Shown here: piece after piece, positions 1-7,281 of the stretch
Layout: every line of letters begins with the position of its first letter
How positions within the stretch are numbered: the first letter of the stretch is position 1
Assembly (NCBI GenBank): GCA_016711405.1
Contig: JADJSZ010000001.1
Location: forward strand, 173,383-237,382
From: Candidatus Hadersleviella danica
GTDB taxonomy: Bacteria; Chloroflexota; Anaerolineae; Promineifilales; Promineifilaceae
Length of the DNA stretch: 64,000 bases
Direction of reading: 5' to 3'
The notes under the pieces: model-generated
What the model was told of the DNA's origin: nothing
The model's database searches: none
Seen by the model: only the letters and a program-made list of their open reading frames with translations
Translations under genes and position numbers: made by a program

Positions 1-1677
1 AGCCGGCGGGCGTTTTTGCAGGGGCTGGGCCTCACCACGGCCGCCACGGCCGCCCACCACTTCATCGCCCACGCCGACGAACCCCGCCCCCCCCCCCCCC
101 TTGCCGAACCCCATGCCCCGCTGAGTGCCCCGAGCGCGGCCGTCGTCGCCCTGAACCGGATGGCTTTTGGCCCCCGCCCCGGCGATGTGGCCGCCTTTAA
201 CGCGCTCGGCGCGACCGACGAGGAGCGCACGGCCGCTTATGTGGAGCAACAACTCAACCCCATCCCCGCCGAGGACACGGAGTTAAACGGCCGTTTGGCC
301 GCCATCGGCTTCCAAACGCTGGGCAAAACCCAAACGGAGATGTGGATTGACCATTACCGCAACCCCTCGGCGGGTGATTATGTGTGGCAAACGTTGCCCA
401 TCCGCGAAACAGAACGCGCCACCTTTGTCCGCGCCCTCTACAGCAAATGGCAATTGGCCGAGGTGATGGCCGACTTTTGGCACAATCACTTTAACATTTA
501 CGGCTGGGATTTCCCCCTGCGTTCCTTCTTTGTCCAATACGACCGCGACGTGATTCGCGCCCATCTGTTTGGCAATTTCCGCCAAATGCTAGAGGCGGTG
601 GCCAAAAGCCCCGCCATGCTCTTCTACTTGGACAACGAAAGCAGTACCCGTGCAGGCCCCAACGAAAACTGGGCGCGGGAGCTGTTCGAGTTGCACGGCC
701 TTGGCGCAGAAAATTACAAGGGTGTACGGCCGCAAAACAGCATCGCCCCCGACCCCGATGACCCCGCCTTCCCGCTGGGGTACGTGGACGAGGACGTGTA
801 CGAGGCGACGCGCTGTTTTACGGGCTGGACGGTTAATTATCGCGCGGCCGATGGGGACACGGGCGAGTTTATCTACCTCGACGCGAACCACGACAGGTTC
901 CAAAAGAGCGTGCTCAACTTTGGCCAAATCAATTTCCCCTCCGACCAAGCGCCCTTACAAGATGGCTTGGCGGTGTTGGATTTAATTGCCAACCACCCCG
1001 GCACGGCGCGGTATATTTGCCGCAAGTTGTGCATTCGGCTGATTGCCGACACCCCGCCCGAGAGTTTGGTGCAATCGGCCGCCCAAATTTTCCGCGCCCA
1101 GCGGGAGGCTCCCGACCAAATCAAGCAAGTTTTGCGCCACATTCTCAACTCGGCCGAGTTTCGCTCCATTTGGGGCGAGAAGGTGAAACGGCCGTTTGAG
1201 GCACTTGTGGCCGCCATGCGAGCGGGCAACGCCGATTGGAACGTTGATTTTGGGACAGACAGCAACAGCCTTGTCAACCAATACAACCAAATGGGGCAAC
1301 CCCTGTTTAGCTGGGGGCCGCCCAATGGCTACCCCGATAGCCGCACGGCGTGGGAAAGCACCACTCCCATGGTCATGCGCTGGCGGCTGTTCAATTGGCT
1401 GGTCAATTTGCGCGATGTGAATCTGGTCTATTACCTGCCCGTTTTGGACGACACGCCGCCCACTGTCCGCTCGGCCAATGTGCTGGTGGATTTTTGGACG
1501 GAGCGATTGCTCGGCCGTGCCCCAGATAACGACGCTCGCCAAATACTTGTCAATTTTATGGCGCAAACGAGTGACCCCGATGTGGATTTGGTGATTGTGC
1601 CTGAGGATGGCATCCACGGCCGTCTCCGCACCCTCGTCGCCCTCATCCTGCAATCCCCCGACTTCAATCAGCGGTAA
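1..1677 (+). CDS. DUF1800 family Tat-exported protein (5' end outside window)
   Basis: The frame is open from base 1, where it encodes SRRAFLQGLG, a twin-arginine signal, so the true start lies upstream and the TTG at 16 is not credible. The mature part matches the DUF1800 family: an N-terminal ALNRMAFGPRPGD motif, DFWHNHFNIY near residue 155 and the hallmark GPNENWARELFELHGLG near residue 215, then a typical C-terminal helical part ending LILQSPDFNQR. Members are exported, of unknown biochemical function, and nearly always paired with a DUF1501 protein, which follows here after 73 bp. The stop TAA merges into a heptamer repeat array. The family call is strong; the role is unknown. Confidence 0.9.
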   Translation, partial: SRRAFLQGLGLTTAATAAHHFIAHADEPRPPPPLAEPHAPLSAPSAAVVALNRMAFGPRPGDVAAFNALGATDEERTAAYVEQQLNPIPAEDTELNGRLAAIGFQTLGKTQTEMWIDHYRNPSAGDYVWQTLPIRETERATFVRALYSKWQLAEVMADFWHNHFNIYGWDFPLRSFFVQYDRDVIRAHLFGNFRQMLEAVAKSPAMLFYLDNESSTRAGPNENWARELFELHGLGAENYKGVRPQNSIAPDPDDPAFPLGYVDEDVYEATRCFTGWTVNYRAADGDTGEFIYLDANHDRFQKSVLNFGQINFPSDQAPLQDGLAVLDLIANHPGTARYICRKLCIRLIADTPPESLVQSAAQIFRAQREAPDQIKQVLRHILNSAEFRSIWGEKVKRPFEALVAAMRAGNADWNVDFGTDSNSLVNQYNQMGQPLFSWGPPNGYPDSRTAWESTTPMVMRWRLFNWLVNLRDVNLVYYLPVLDDTPPTVRSANVLVDFWTERLLGRAPDNDARQILVNFMAQTSDPDVDLVIVPEDGIHGRLRTLVALILQSPDFNQR

Positions 1678-1678
1678 G

Positions 1679-1732
1679 TAGTGGTTAGTGATTAGTGGTT
1701 AGTGAGCACTAGCCACTCGCCACTAACCACTT
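1679..1732. repeat. Head-to-head heptamer array (AGTGGTT family)
   Basis: About four degenerate copies of AGTGGTT are followed by about three copies of its reverse complement (CCACTAA/CCACTCG), so the spacer folds into a long imperfect hairpin. It fills the gap between the DUF1800 stop and the Shine-Dalgarno of the next gene. Confidence 0.85.
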
Positions 1733-1750
1733 CCTCCAGAGGAAAAACCC

Positions 1751-3078
1751 ATGACAAATATCAACAGACGAGGCTTTTTGGTGGGATGCTCGGCCGCGAT
1801 TGCCAGCATGGCGGGGGCGCGGCTCAACTATGCCGCTTTTGGTAGCCCCGAAGATGAGCCGAACCAAGAAATCATCATCCCCATTTTTCTGCGCGGCGCG
1901 TGCGATGTGTTGAGCGTTGTGACCCCCCTTGACGGCGAAGACCGGGGGCATTACGAAATCGCCCGCCCCAATCTCAAAATACCAGCGGCCAGCTTGTTGC
2001 CGCTGAACGCCCAATTTGGCCTGCACCCCTCGGCCGCGCCCCTGCTCGACCTGTTCACCGATAGCAAACTCGCCCTCGTGCTGGGCACGGGCATGAACAG
2101 CGACACCCGCAGTCACTTTGATGCGATGGCCTACATGGAAGCGGGCACGCCGGGCCAAAAAACGAGCGGCGCGGGCTGGCTGACCCGCTTTTTGCAAAGC
2201 GCCAGCAACATCCCCGCCGATTTGTCTCTGCCCACCCTTGCCGCAGGGAGCATCCGCCCTGCCTCGCTCAACGGCAGTTTTGACACGCTGACGGTCAACA
2301 GCGTGGCCAATTTCAACATCAGCAACAGCTATTGGCAATGGCGCACCGCCCAAAAGGATGCCTTGGAACAGCTTTACGGCACCAACCAAACCCAACTCCA
2401 TCGGGCCGGCGCCAAGGCGTTCGACCGCATGACGCTCATCGAAGAACAAGCGATTGGCACATACGAACCACCTGCGGGGGTGGTGTATGAAAACAATAGT
2501 TTTGCCAACCAACTCAAGCTCATCGCTCAGATGATTAAGTTGCAATTGGGGCTAAAGGTGGCCACGGTGGATGTGGGTGGCTGGGATACGCACGATGGGC
2601 AAGCGAACAATGGCGCACCGACGCAGGGGTATTTTGCGGATTTGCTCGGCCGTTTGTCCGCCGGCTTGGCCGCTTTTTACGCCGATTTGGCCGCCACCCC
2701 CGGCGATTACGCCAATCGGGTGACGATTGTGGTGATGAGCGAGTTCGGCCGTCGCGTGCGCGAGAACGCCGAGCGGGGCACGGATCATGGCCACGGGAGC
2801 ATGATGATGGTGCTGGGCGGCCGTGTGAACGGCGGCTTGCACGGCGCATGGCCCGGCTTGCACAACGACCAGCTCTACGACGCGGCCGACCTCGCCGTGA
2901 CCAACGACTATCGGCGCATCCTGAGCGAGATTGTCATTCGGCGGATGGGCAACCCCAATTTGGGGGCGATTTTCCCCGGCTACCAGAATTACAGTCCGCT
3001 AGGGTGGTGCAAGGGGTGGATTTGCCACCTAACTATTCGGCCGCGCACAGTGCCTATTTGCCACTGGTGACGCGGTAG
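1751..3078 (+). CDS. DUF1501 family Tat-exported protein (3' frame break)
   Basis: The N-terminus INRRGFLVGCSAAIASMAGA is a twin-arginine signal. AGAGGA lies about 7 nt before the ATG. DUF1501 hallmarks follow: FLRGACDVLSVV, DTRSHFDAM, VDVGGWDTHDGQ, VVMSEFGRRVRENAERGTDH and NLGAIFPGY. DUF1501 proteins belong to the alkaline-phosphatase/sulfatase-like superfamily, are exported, and pair with DUF1800. The uninterrupted frame ends at 3070 with an aberrant tail (WCKGWICH). One extra G in the G-run near 3003 would restore the family-like ending VVQGVDLPPNYSAAHSAYL and a stop at 3078, so I place the true end there. The frame break is most likely a homopolymer error. Confidence 0.88.
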
Positions 3079-3099
3079 TTATCGCAAGAACTGGGAATC

Positions 3100-3137
3100 A
3101 AAAAGCCCGATTTTTGGAGACAAAAATCGGGCTTTTG
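3100..3137. terminator. Bidirectional intrinsic terminator
   Basis: A perfect stem of AAAAGCCCGATTTTT with its complement closes a GGAGAC loop. T-runs lie on both strands. It sits between the convergent DUF1501 gene and the PIN toxin gene and can serve both. Confidence 0.88.
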
Positions 3138-3160
3138 TTCAAATTGGGTGATGAGTCCCC

Positions 3161-3592
3161 TTAAGACGGGTTTGCGAAGGGGTTGCGAATGAGAACCCCA
3201 CGCACGATTTGGCCATCTTGCAAATCTTCTGTGTAAAGCGTATCACATTCGGCCGTGATGGCTCCCGCCAAAATCAGCGCATCATAAAATGAATACCCAG
3301 TTTTGGATTGAAGCTCTAACCCCAGTTCATACAAAGCCAAATTAGGAAAAACACGGCACAGAGGGTGCAAGACTTGTCGCAGAAAAATTTGCGTATCGGT
3401 GGTACCCAAAGAGGGACGAAATTTGTGGATGGCTACATTGAGAAACTCTTGAATCACTTGCGTGCTAATGGTTCCATATCCATGTACAAGAGCTTCTTCC
3501 ACCAAGATGCGGGCACGAACTTGTTTGGCAGGGGTATGGACATCAAAGGTGTATACCAAGATATTTGTGTCGAGGAAATAATTAGCGCTCAT
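3161..3592 (-). CDS. PIN-domain ribonuclease, VapC-type toxin
   Basis: This 143-residue protein has the acidic PIN constellation: D8 in FLDTNIL, E49 in QEFL, D104 in SFYDALI and an acidic cluster TEDLQDG near 121-126. PIN toxins are Mg-dependent RNases that are neutralised by a cognate antitoxin. The gene start overlaps the end of the 73-residue antitoxin gene by 11 nt, the usual arrangement for translationally coupled toxin-antitoxin modules. It ends just before a bidirectional terminator. The family call is firm; the RNA target is unknown. Confidence 0.87.
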   Translation of the reverse strand: MSANYFLDTNILVYTFDVHTPAKQVRARILVEEALVHGYGTISTQVIQEFLNVAIHKFRPSLGTTDTQIFLRQVLHPLCRVFPNLALYELGLELQSKTGYSFYDALILAGAITAECDTLYTEDLQDGQIVRGVLIRNPFANPS

Positions 3593-3803
3593 TCATTTCC
3601 TCTCGCGTAAATTTGCGTCCCGGCTGGGCATAGCTCAAGCGATCCATGAGGTCATGGTACTGCACGGCCGTTTGCGGCCGTGCAGTATATTGCACCAACC
3701 ACCGACGAAATTCCGCATTAAGCGTGCTATTTTCGGCCGCGGCTCGTTCTCTCGCCTGTTGAATGAGCATGTCTTCTGCACTAAGGGTGATGTTTTTGAG
3801 CAT
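3582..3803 (-). CDS. Antitoxin-like protein of the PIN module
   Basis: This 73-residue protein begins MLKNITLSAEDMLIQQARER, which resembles a ribbon-helix-helix strand followed by a helix (DNA binding), and ends in a charged, probably disordered C-terminus (FTREEMNER) of the kind that wraps a toxin. Its position directly upstream of and overlapping the PIN gene supports an antitoxin role. No sequence-specific family was recognised with certainty. It has AT-rich upstream sequence and a small inverted repeat that may be its operator. Confidence 0.75.
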   Translation of the reverse strand: MLKNITLSAEDMLIQQARERAAAENSTLNAEFRRWLVQYTARPQTAVQYHDLMDRLSYAQPGRKFTREEMNER

Positions 3804-3855
3804 TTTTACCTCTCATCAATTCAATTTAAATCACACTGTTCCTAGTGTACACAGG

Positions 3856-3875
3856 CAATTGTGTTTAGACAATTG
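3856..3875 (-). promoter_or_regulatory. Possible operator of the PIN toxin-antitoxin operon
   Basis: CAATTG, eight spacer bases, then CAATTG again forms a symmetric motif in the AT-rich region just upstream of the antitoxin gene. Antitoxins of this kind usually autoregulate at such sites. The assignment rests on position and symmetry only. Confidence 0.4.
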
Positions 3876-3889
3876 TTAGCATGGATTTA

Positions 3890-4948
3890 TTAACCTCGTT
3901 TTCCCTTCAGCCATGCCACATAGCGGGGCAGAGCCACCGAATAAGCCCAGTAAAGCCACGGCCGCACGGGGAAATCCCACGCCCCAATGTGGTGCGCCAC
4001 CAACCCATTAAACCCCTTCTTAAAGCGCCACACTCCCCACAGGCTATCCGTCTCCACAAACTCATCGGGGGCACCCCAAAAATCATATGTCGTGTAGCCG
4101 TTGTTTTTTGCCCAGCGGATGGCTTCCCATTGCAGGAGGTAGTTGGGCATTCGTTGCCGCTCCAAATCGGTGGAAGCGCCGTACATGTAGATGGCCTTTT
4201 GCCCGCAAGCAACGATAATGACCGCCCCCAGCGGTGTGCCCTCATATTCGGCAATGAGCGGCCGTGCCAGCCCCGCCGCCAACAGTGTTTGCCAGCCGTC
4301 CAAATAATAATCACGCGGCCGAATGAGGAAACCATCCCGCGCGGCCGTTTCGGCATAAAGTTGGTAGACGAGGGGCAGGTCGGCGGCCGTGCCTTCGCGC
4401 ACGACCACCTCTTTTTTGGCCGCCAAGCGAATGTTGTAGCGCGTCTTTTGGTGCATGGCCGCCAAAAGCTCCTCCTCACTGCGCCCCAAATCGAGCGTCA
4501 CCGTGTTGCGGAATTGGATTTGCTCGGCCGAGAAGTGCCACCCCCGCTGGCGGAGCAGGTTTTCCAACGCCACGCCCGTAGCAACGGGTTCGATGGTTTC
4601 GTCGCCCGTCGCTTTCAACACGTCGGGGTCAATTTTGAGGGCGATGGCTCCCCCGCGCCGCGCCAGTTGTTCGAGGCTGGTGAGAACGGCCGTGACCAAC
4701 TCGGGTTGGCTCTCGTCCACAATCGGCCCTTTGGGCACGTACCAAATGCTCCACGGGGTGCGGGGGATGGGGCGGCGCAGGATGAGGGCGCAGGCCACAG
4801 CCGTTTGTAGACCACCCGCCTGCATCTGCCACCCCAGCGGGACTTGAATTCCCCCACGCCCAGCTTTGGAGCGGGGGGCTTGGGGAAAGGTGGTCAGAAT
4901 GGTGTGCCACTCGGCGGCCGTGGTGATGGTTTGAGCAACAAGGGTCAT
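3890..4948 (-). CDS. FemAB/FemX-like aminoacyltransferase (paralogue 1)
   Basis: This 352-residue protein of the FemAB/GNAT type transfers aminoacyl groups to the peptidoglycan stem peptide in known members. Visible features are a first GNAT-like half (WSIWYVPKGPIVDE), the conserved MHQKTRYNIRLAAKKEVVV segment near 165-183, and a second GNAT half with MYGASTDLERQRMPNYLLQW and YDFWGAPDE, ending in GVWRFKKGFNG. It lies in the same orientation as a second FemAB-like gene, which is clearly related across the RYNIRL and FKKGFNG segments, so the two arose by duplication. The acceptor and the amino acid added cannot be told from sequence. The start at 4948 has no clear Shine-Dalgarno. Confidence 0.85.
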   Translation of the reverse strand: MTLVAQTITTAAEWHTILTTFPQAPRSKAGRGGIQVPLGWQMQAGGLQTAVACALILRRPIPRTPWSIWYVPKGPIVDESQPELVTAVLTSLEQLARRGGAIALKIDPDVLKATGDETIEPVATGVALENLLRQRGWHFSAEQIQFRNTVTLDLGRSEEELLAAMHQKTRYNIRLAAKKEVVVREGTAADLPLVYQLYAETAARDGFLIRPRDYYLDGWQTLLAAGLARPLIAEYEGTPLGAVIIVACGQKAIYMYGASTDLERQRMPNYLLQWEAIRWAKNNGYTTYDFWGAPDEFVETDSLWGVWRFKKGFNGLVAHHIGAWDFPVRPWLYWAYSVALPRYVAWLKGKRG

Positions 4949-5044
4949 AGGGAGCAGGGAGTTTTTTACAATGAGTTTGTATCTGGATGAGTTTCAGCCA
5001 CCTGCGAAACCCTCTTTAAGTGTCTCTAGTTTTTGTACTTGTAT

Positions 5045-6085
5045 GGTAATTTACCAAGGGTTGGCGGGGGGTGGCCGGGTAATCCGCGGGGGCGGCGGGG
5101 GGGGGCGGGGGCGGGGGGGCTTGGATTTCTGTCCTTGGGAGCCAAACCCTCAGGGGGGGGGCGGGGGGGGTTCCTTATCAACTTCCAGGAACACCTGTTT
5201 TCATAGATATAACATGTCGCTGGGGGGGTTTTTAAGATACTACAAATCATTTGGTGGTGAGTTCTCTTGTGGATTACCTCTTAACAGGAACTGTCTTGGT
5301 AACGCCTCTTCATCTGATTCCATTCAAGAGGATTCACGTACTTGCCTTAACCGATCCCACATTTTTATGTGTTTTTGCTCTCAACAGGGGAAGCCCCTAA
5401 TATGGTTTGGTAAAGGCAAATTAGAGGGCAGTAAAGCACAGCGCAGCTTTACTTGGCAACCTCATCCTGCCTCCGAAAGCGGGAACCCGGGGGGCCGCGC
5501 CCCTCCGGGCGGCGGGCCCCCCCCCCTGCGGGGGTCGCGGGGCCCCCCCCGGGGGCCCTCCCCGGCCGGGGCGGCGGGGGCCAACCCCGGCCCCGCGGCG
5601 CGGCCCCCCCGCCCCCCCCCCCCACCCCCCCAAGCGGAGGCCGGCCACGCCCGGCGGCGCGGGGGGGGCCCCCGCCCCCCCCCCCCCCCCGGCCCCCCCG
5701 ACGGGGCCGCCGCCGGCGCCCCCCGGCGCCCCCCCCGGGGCCCCCCCCGCGGCGGCGGGGGGGCCCCCGGGGGCCGGGCGGGGGCCCCTGGCCGGGCGGG
5801 CGCGGGCCGTGCGGGCGCCGGAAAGCCGGGCATTGGGAGGGGGGGGGCGGGTTTGGCGCTGGGGGGGCCCGTTTGGGGGGGGGGCAACAACAGCGGGGGG
5901 GGGGGGAGGGAGGGAGACGGCGGCCCCCTCTTCCCCCGCGGGGAGGGTTGCGCGCGCGGGGCGGCCGGGGGAAGGGGCCCCCCCGGGGGGGGCGGTTTCC
6001 GGGTGGGGGGGGTCCGCGGGAAAAGTTCCGCCCGTCTCGCCCGCGGGGAGCGGCGGTGTGCCCCCCCCCCGCGCTCCCCGCCACT
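5045..6085. other. G/C-homopolymer block, probable sequencing or assembly artefact
   Basis: Long runs of G and C dominate 5045-5180 and especially 5480-6085, which is almost pure G+C with interleaved runs of five to ten identical bases. Between them, 5180-5450 is AT-richer and lacks the ACGGCCGT words seen everywhere else. No protein family is recognisable in any frame; the long frames here exist only because stop codons need A and T. It separates two FemAB-like genes. I regard it as unreliable sequence, perhaps a chimeric join. Confidence 0.75.
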
Positions 6086-7121
6086 TATATAAGCGGTACG
6101 TCAGGTTGTTATACACTCGGTCGGCCGCACCCACCGTGCGGCGAATGGCCCCATTAAACCCCCGCTTAAAGCGATACACCCCCCACAACCCATCCTCGCG
6201 GTTCTCAAATTCCGCCTCCAACTGCTCTGGCTCCGCATCGGGCACGCCCCACAGGTCGTAATAGGTGCAACCCTTCTCCTTCGCCCACTGCACGGCCGCC
6301 CACTGCACCGCATAGGTCGGCATCCGTTGCCGCTCCTCATCGCCCGACGCGCCGTAGAGATAGGAGGCTTGTTGTCCCCATGCGAAGACCATCACGGCCG
6401 CTAACGGCCGCCCCTCAAACTCCGCCAAAAACAATGCCACACTGCCCGGCTGGTAGGTGTTGAACTGGTCATACACCACCTCATAATACTTGGGCACATG
6501 CACCCCAAACTCATTGCGCGATCCCGTGCTTTGCATGAGCCGCACAAAAGCGGGCAAATCTTCCCGCGTCCCTTGCCGCACGACCACCTCTTTTTTGGCA
6601 GACAAGCGAATGTTGTAGCGGGTTTTTTGCTTCATGCTGGCTAAGATGTCGTCGAGCGACGGCCGTAAATCCACCAGCATGGTGCGCGGCGGCTGGATGG
6701 TATCGGTGGGCAAGATGCACCCGTGCCGCTCGGCCAAAGCGGGCCACTCGGGCATCTCATCACGCCACACCAGCGGCTCCATCTTCACCATGCTGACCCT
6801 GTTTTTGTGGGCGGCAAGGTCTATCTGGTTGAGCAAAACTGTGACTTGTTCCTCGTCGTCCCAATCTACCAGCGGGCCGTGGGGCAGGTAGCCAATGCGC
6901 ACCAGCCCCCACGCATAGCTTTTGATGAGCATGAGCGACCCCGCCACAATGCGCCCCTCTTTTTTGACCCAAATGCGCTGGGGAACCCATCCAAAACGGC
7001 TTTTGAGCCGCGCCCACACGGCCGTTTGCAACAAACTCCCCCGTGGATGCGCCAACACAAAAGCATCCCACTCCTTATCCGCCTCGCTATACGCTTGTTC
7101 GCCAAGTTCAAACATGTTCAT
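5421..7121 (-). CDS. FemAB/FemX-like aminoacyltransferase (paralogue 2), C-terminus corrupted
   Basis: The first ~345 residues (7121 down to about 6085) are a normal FemAB-like protein: TAVWARLKSRFGW near the N-terminus, GYLPHGPLVDWDD, MKQKTRYNIRLSAKKEVVV near 163-181, LYGASGDEERQRMPTYAVQW, YYDLWGVPDAEP and GVYRFKRGFNGAIRR, ending NNLTYRLYKW. This is a complete family-length enzyme. The remaining ~220 residues to the stop at 5421 are Pro/Gly/Ala/Arg-only translation of the G/C block and should not be believed; the real stop is lost near 6070-6085. The family adds amino acids to peptidoglycan precursors. It is paralogous to the gene at 3890-4948. Confidence 0.8.
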   Translation of the reverse strand: MNMFELGEQAYSEADKEWDAFVLAHPRGSLLQTAVWARLKSRFGWVPQRIWVKKEGRIVAGSLMLIKSYAWGLVRIGYLPHGPLVDWDDEEQVTVLLNQIDLAAHKNRVSMVKMEPLVWRDEMPEWPALAERHGCILPTDTIQPPRTMLVDLRPSLDDILASMKQKTRYNIRLSAKKEVVVRQGTREDLPAFVRLMQSTGSRNEFGVHVPKYYEVVYDQFNTYQPGSVALFLAEFEGRPLAAVMVFAWGQQASYLYGASGDEERQRMPTYAVQWAAVQWAKEKGCTYYDLWGVPDAEPEQLEAEFENREDGLWGVYRFKRGFNGAIRRTVGAADRVYNNLTYRLYKWRGARGGGTPPLPAGETGGTFPADPPHPETAPPGGAPSPGRPARATLPAGEEGAAVSLPPPPPAVVAPPPNGPPQRQTRPPPPNARLSGARTARARPARGPRPAPGGPPAAAGGAPGGAPGGAGGGPVGGAGGGGGAGAPPAPPGVAGLRLGGWGGGAGGPRRGAGVGPRRPGRGGPPGGAPRPPQGGGPAARRGAAPRVPAFGGRMRLPSKAALCFTAL

Positions 7122-7140
7122 AGGGGCGGGATTATAGCAG

Positions 7141-7224
7141 TGGCGAGTGGTTAGTGGTTAGTGATTAGTGGCGAGTAGTCATTTGTCCTTGGTCATTTGT
7201 CCCTTGTCCCCTGTCCCTTGTCCC
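7141..7224. repeat. Two adjacent heptamer arrays (AGTGGTT and TTGTCCC families)
   Basis: AGTGGTT-type units (7141-7179) pass directly into TCATTTG/TCCCTTG units (7180-7224). They lie between the divergent FemAB-like gene and the secreted nuclease gene. Confidence 0.8.
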
Positions 7225-7281
7225 GCTAGAATCTCCCCATCTCTTAATCCGTTCCTCTCCTACTTCCTTCGAGAAAAGCCT

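Noticed and set aside
1679..1732. CRISPR interpretation of the repeat arrays
   Set aside because: Units are ~7 bp and contiguous, without spacers, and no cas genes are present; the Cas4-like nuclease belongs to DUF2779.
3881..4810. 309-codon plus-strand frame
   Set aside because: Shadow of the first FemAB-like gene.
5045..6085. Functional G-quadruplex or i-motif region
   Set aside because: Mixed G and C runs over a kilobase that destroy a gene end fit a technical artefact better.
4971..6092. Long plus-strand open frame (373 codons) through the G/C block
   Set aside because: Composition of Pro/Gly/Ala/Arg only, no family, exists because G/C homopolymers lack stops.
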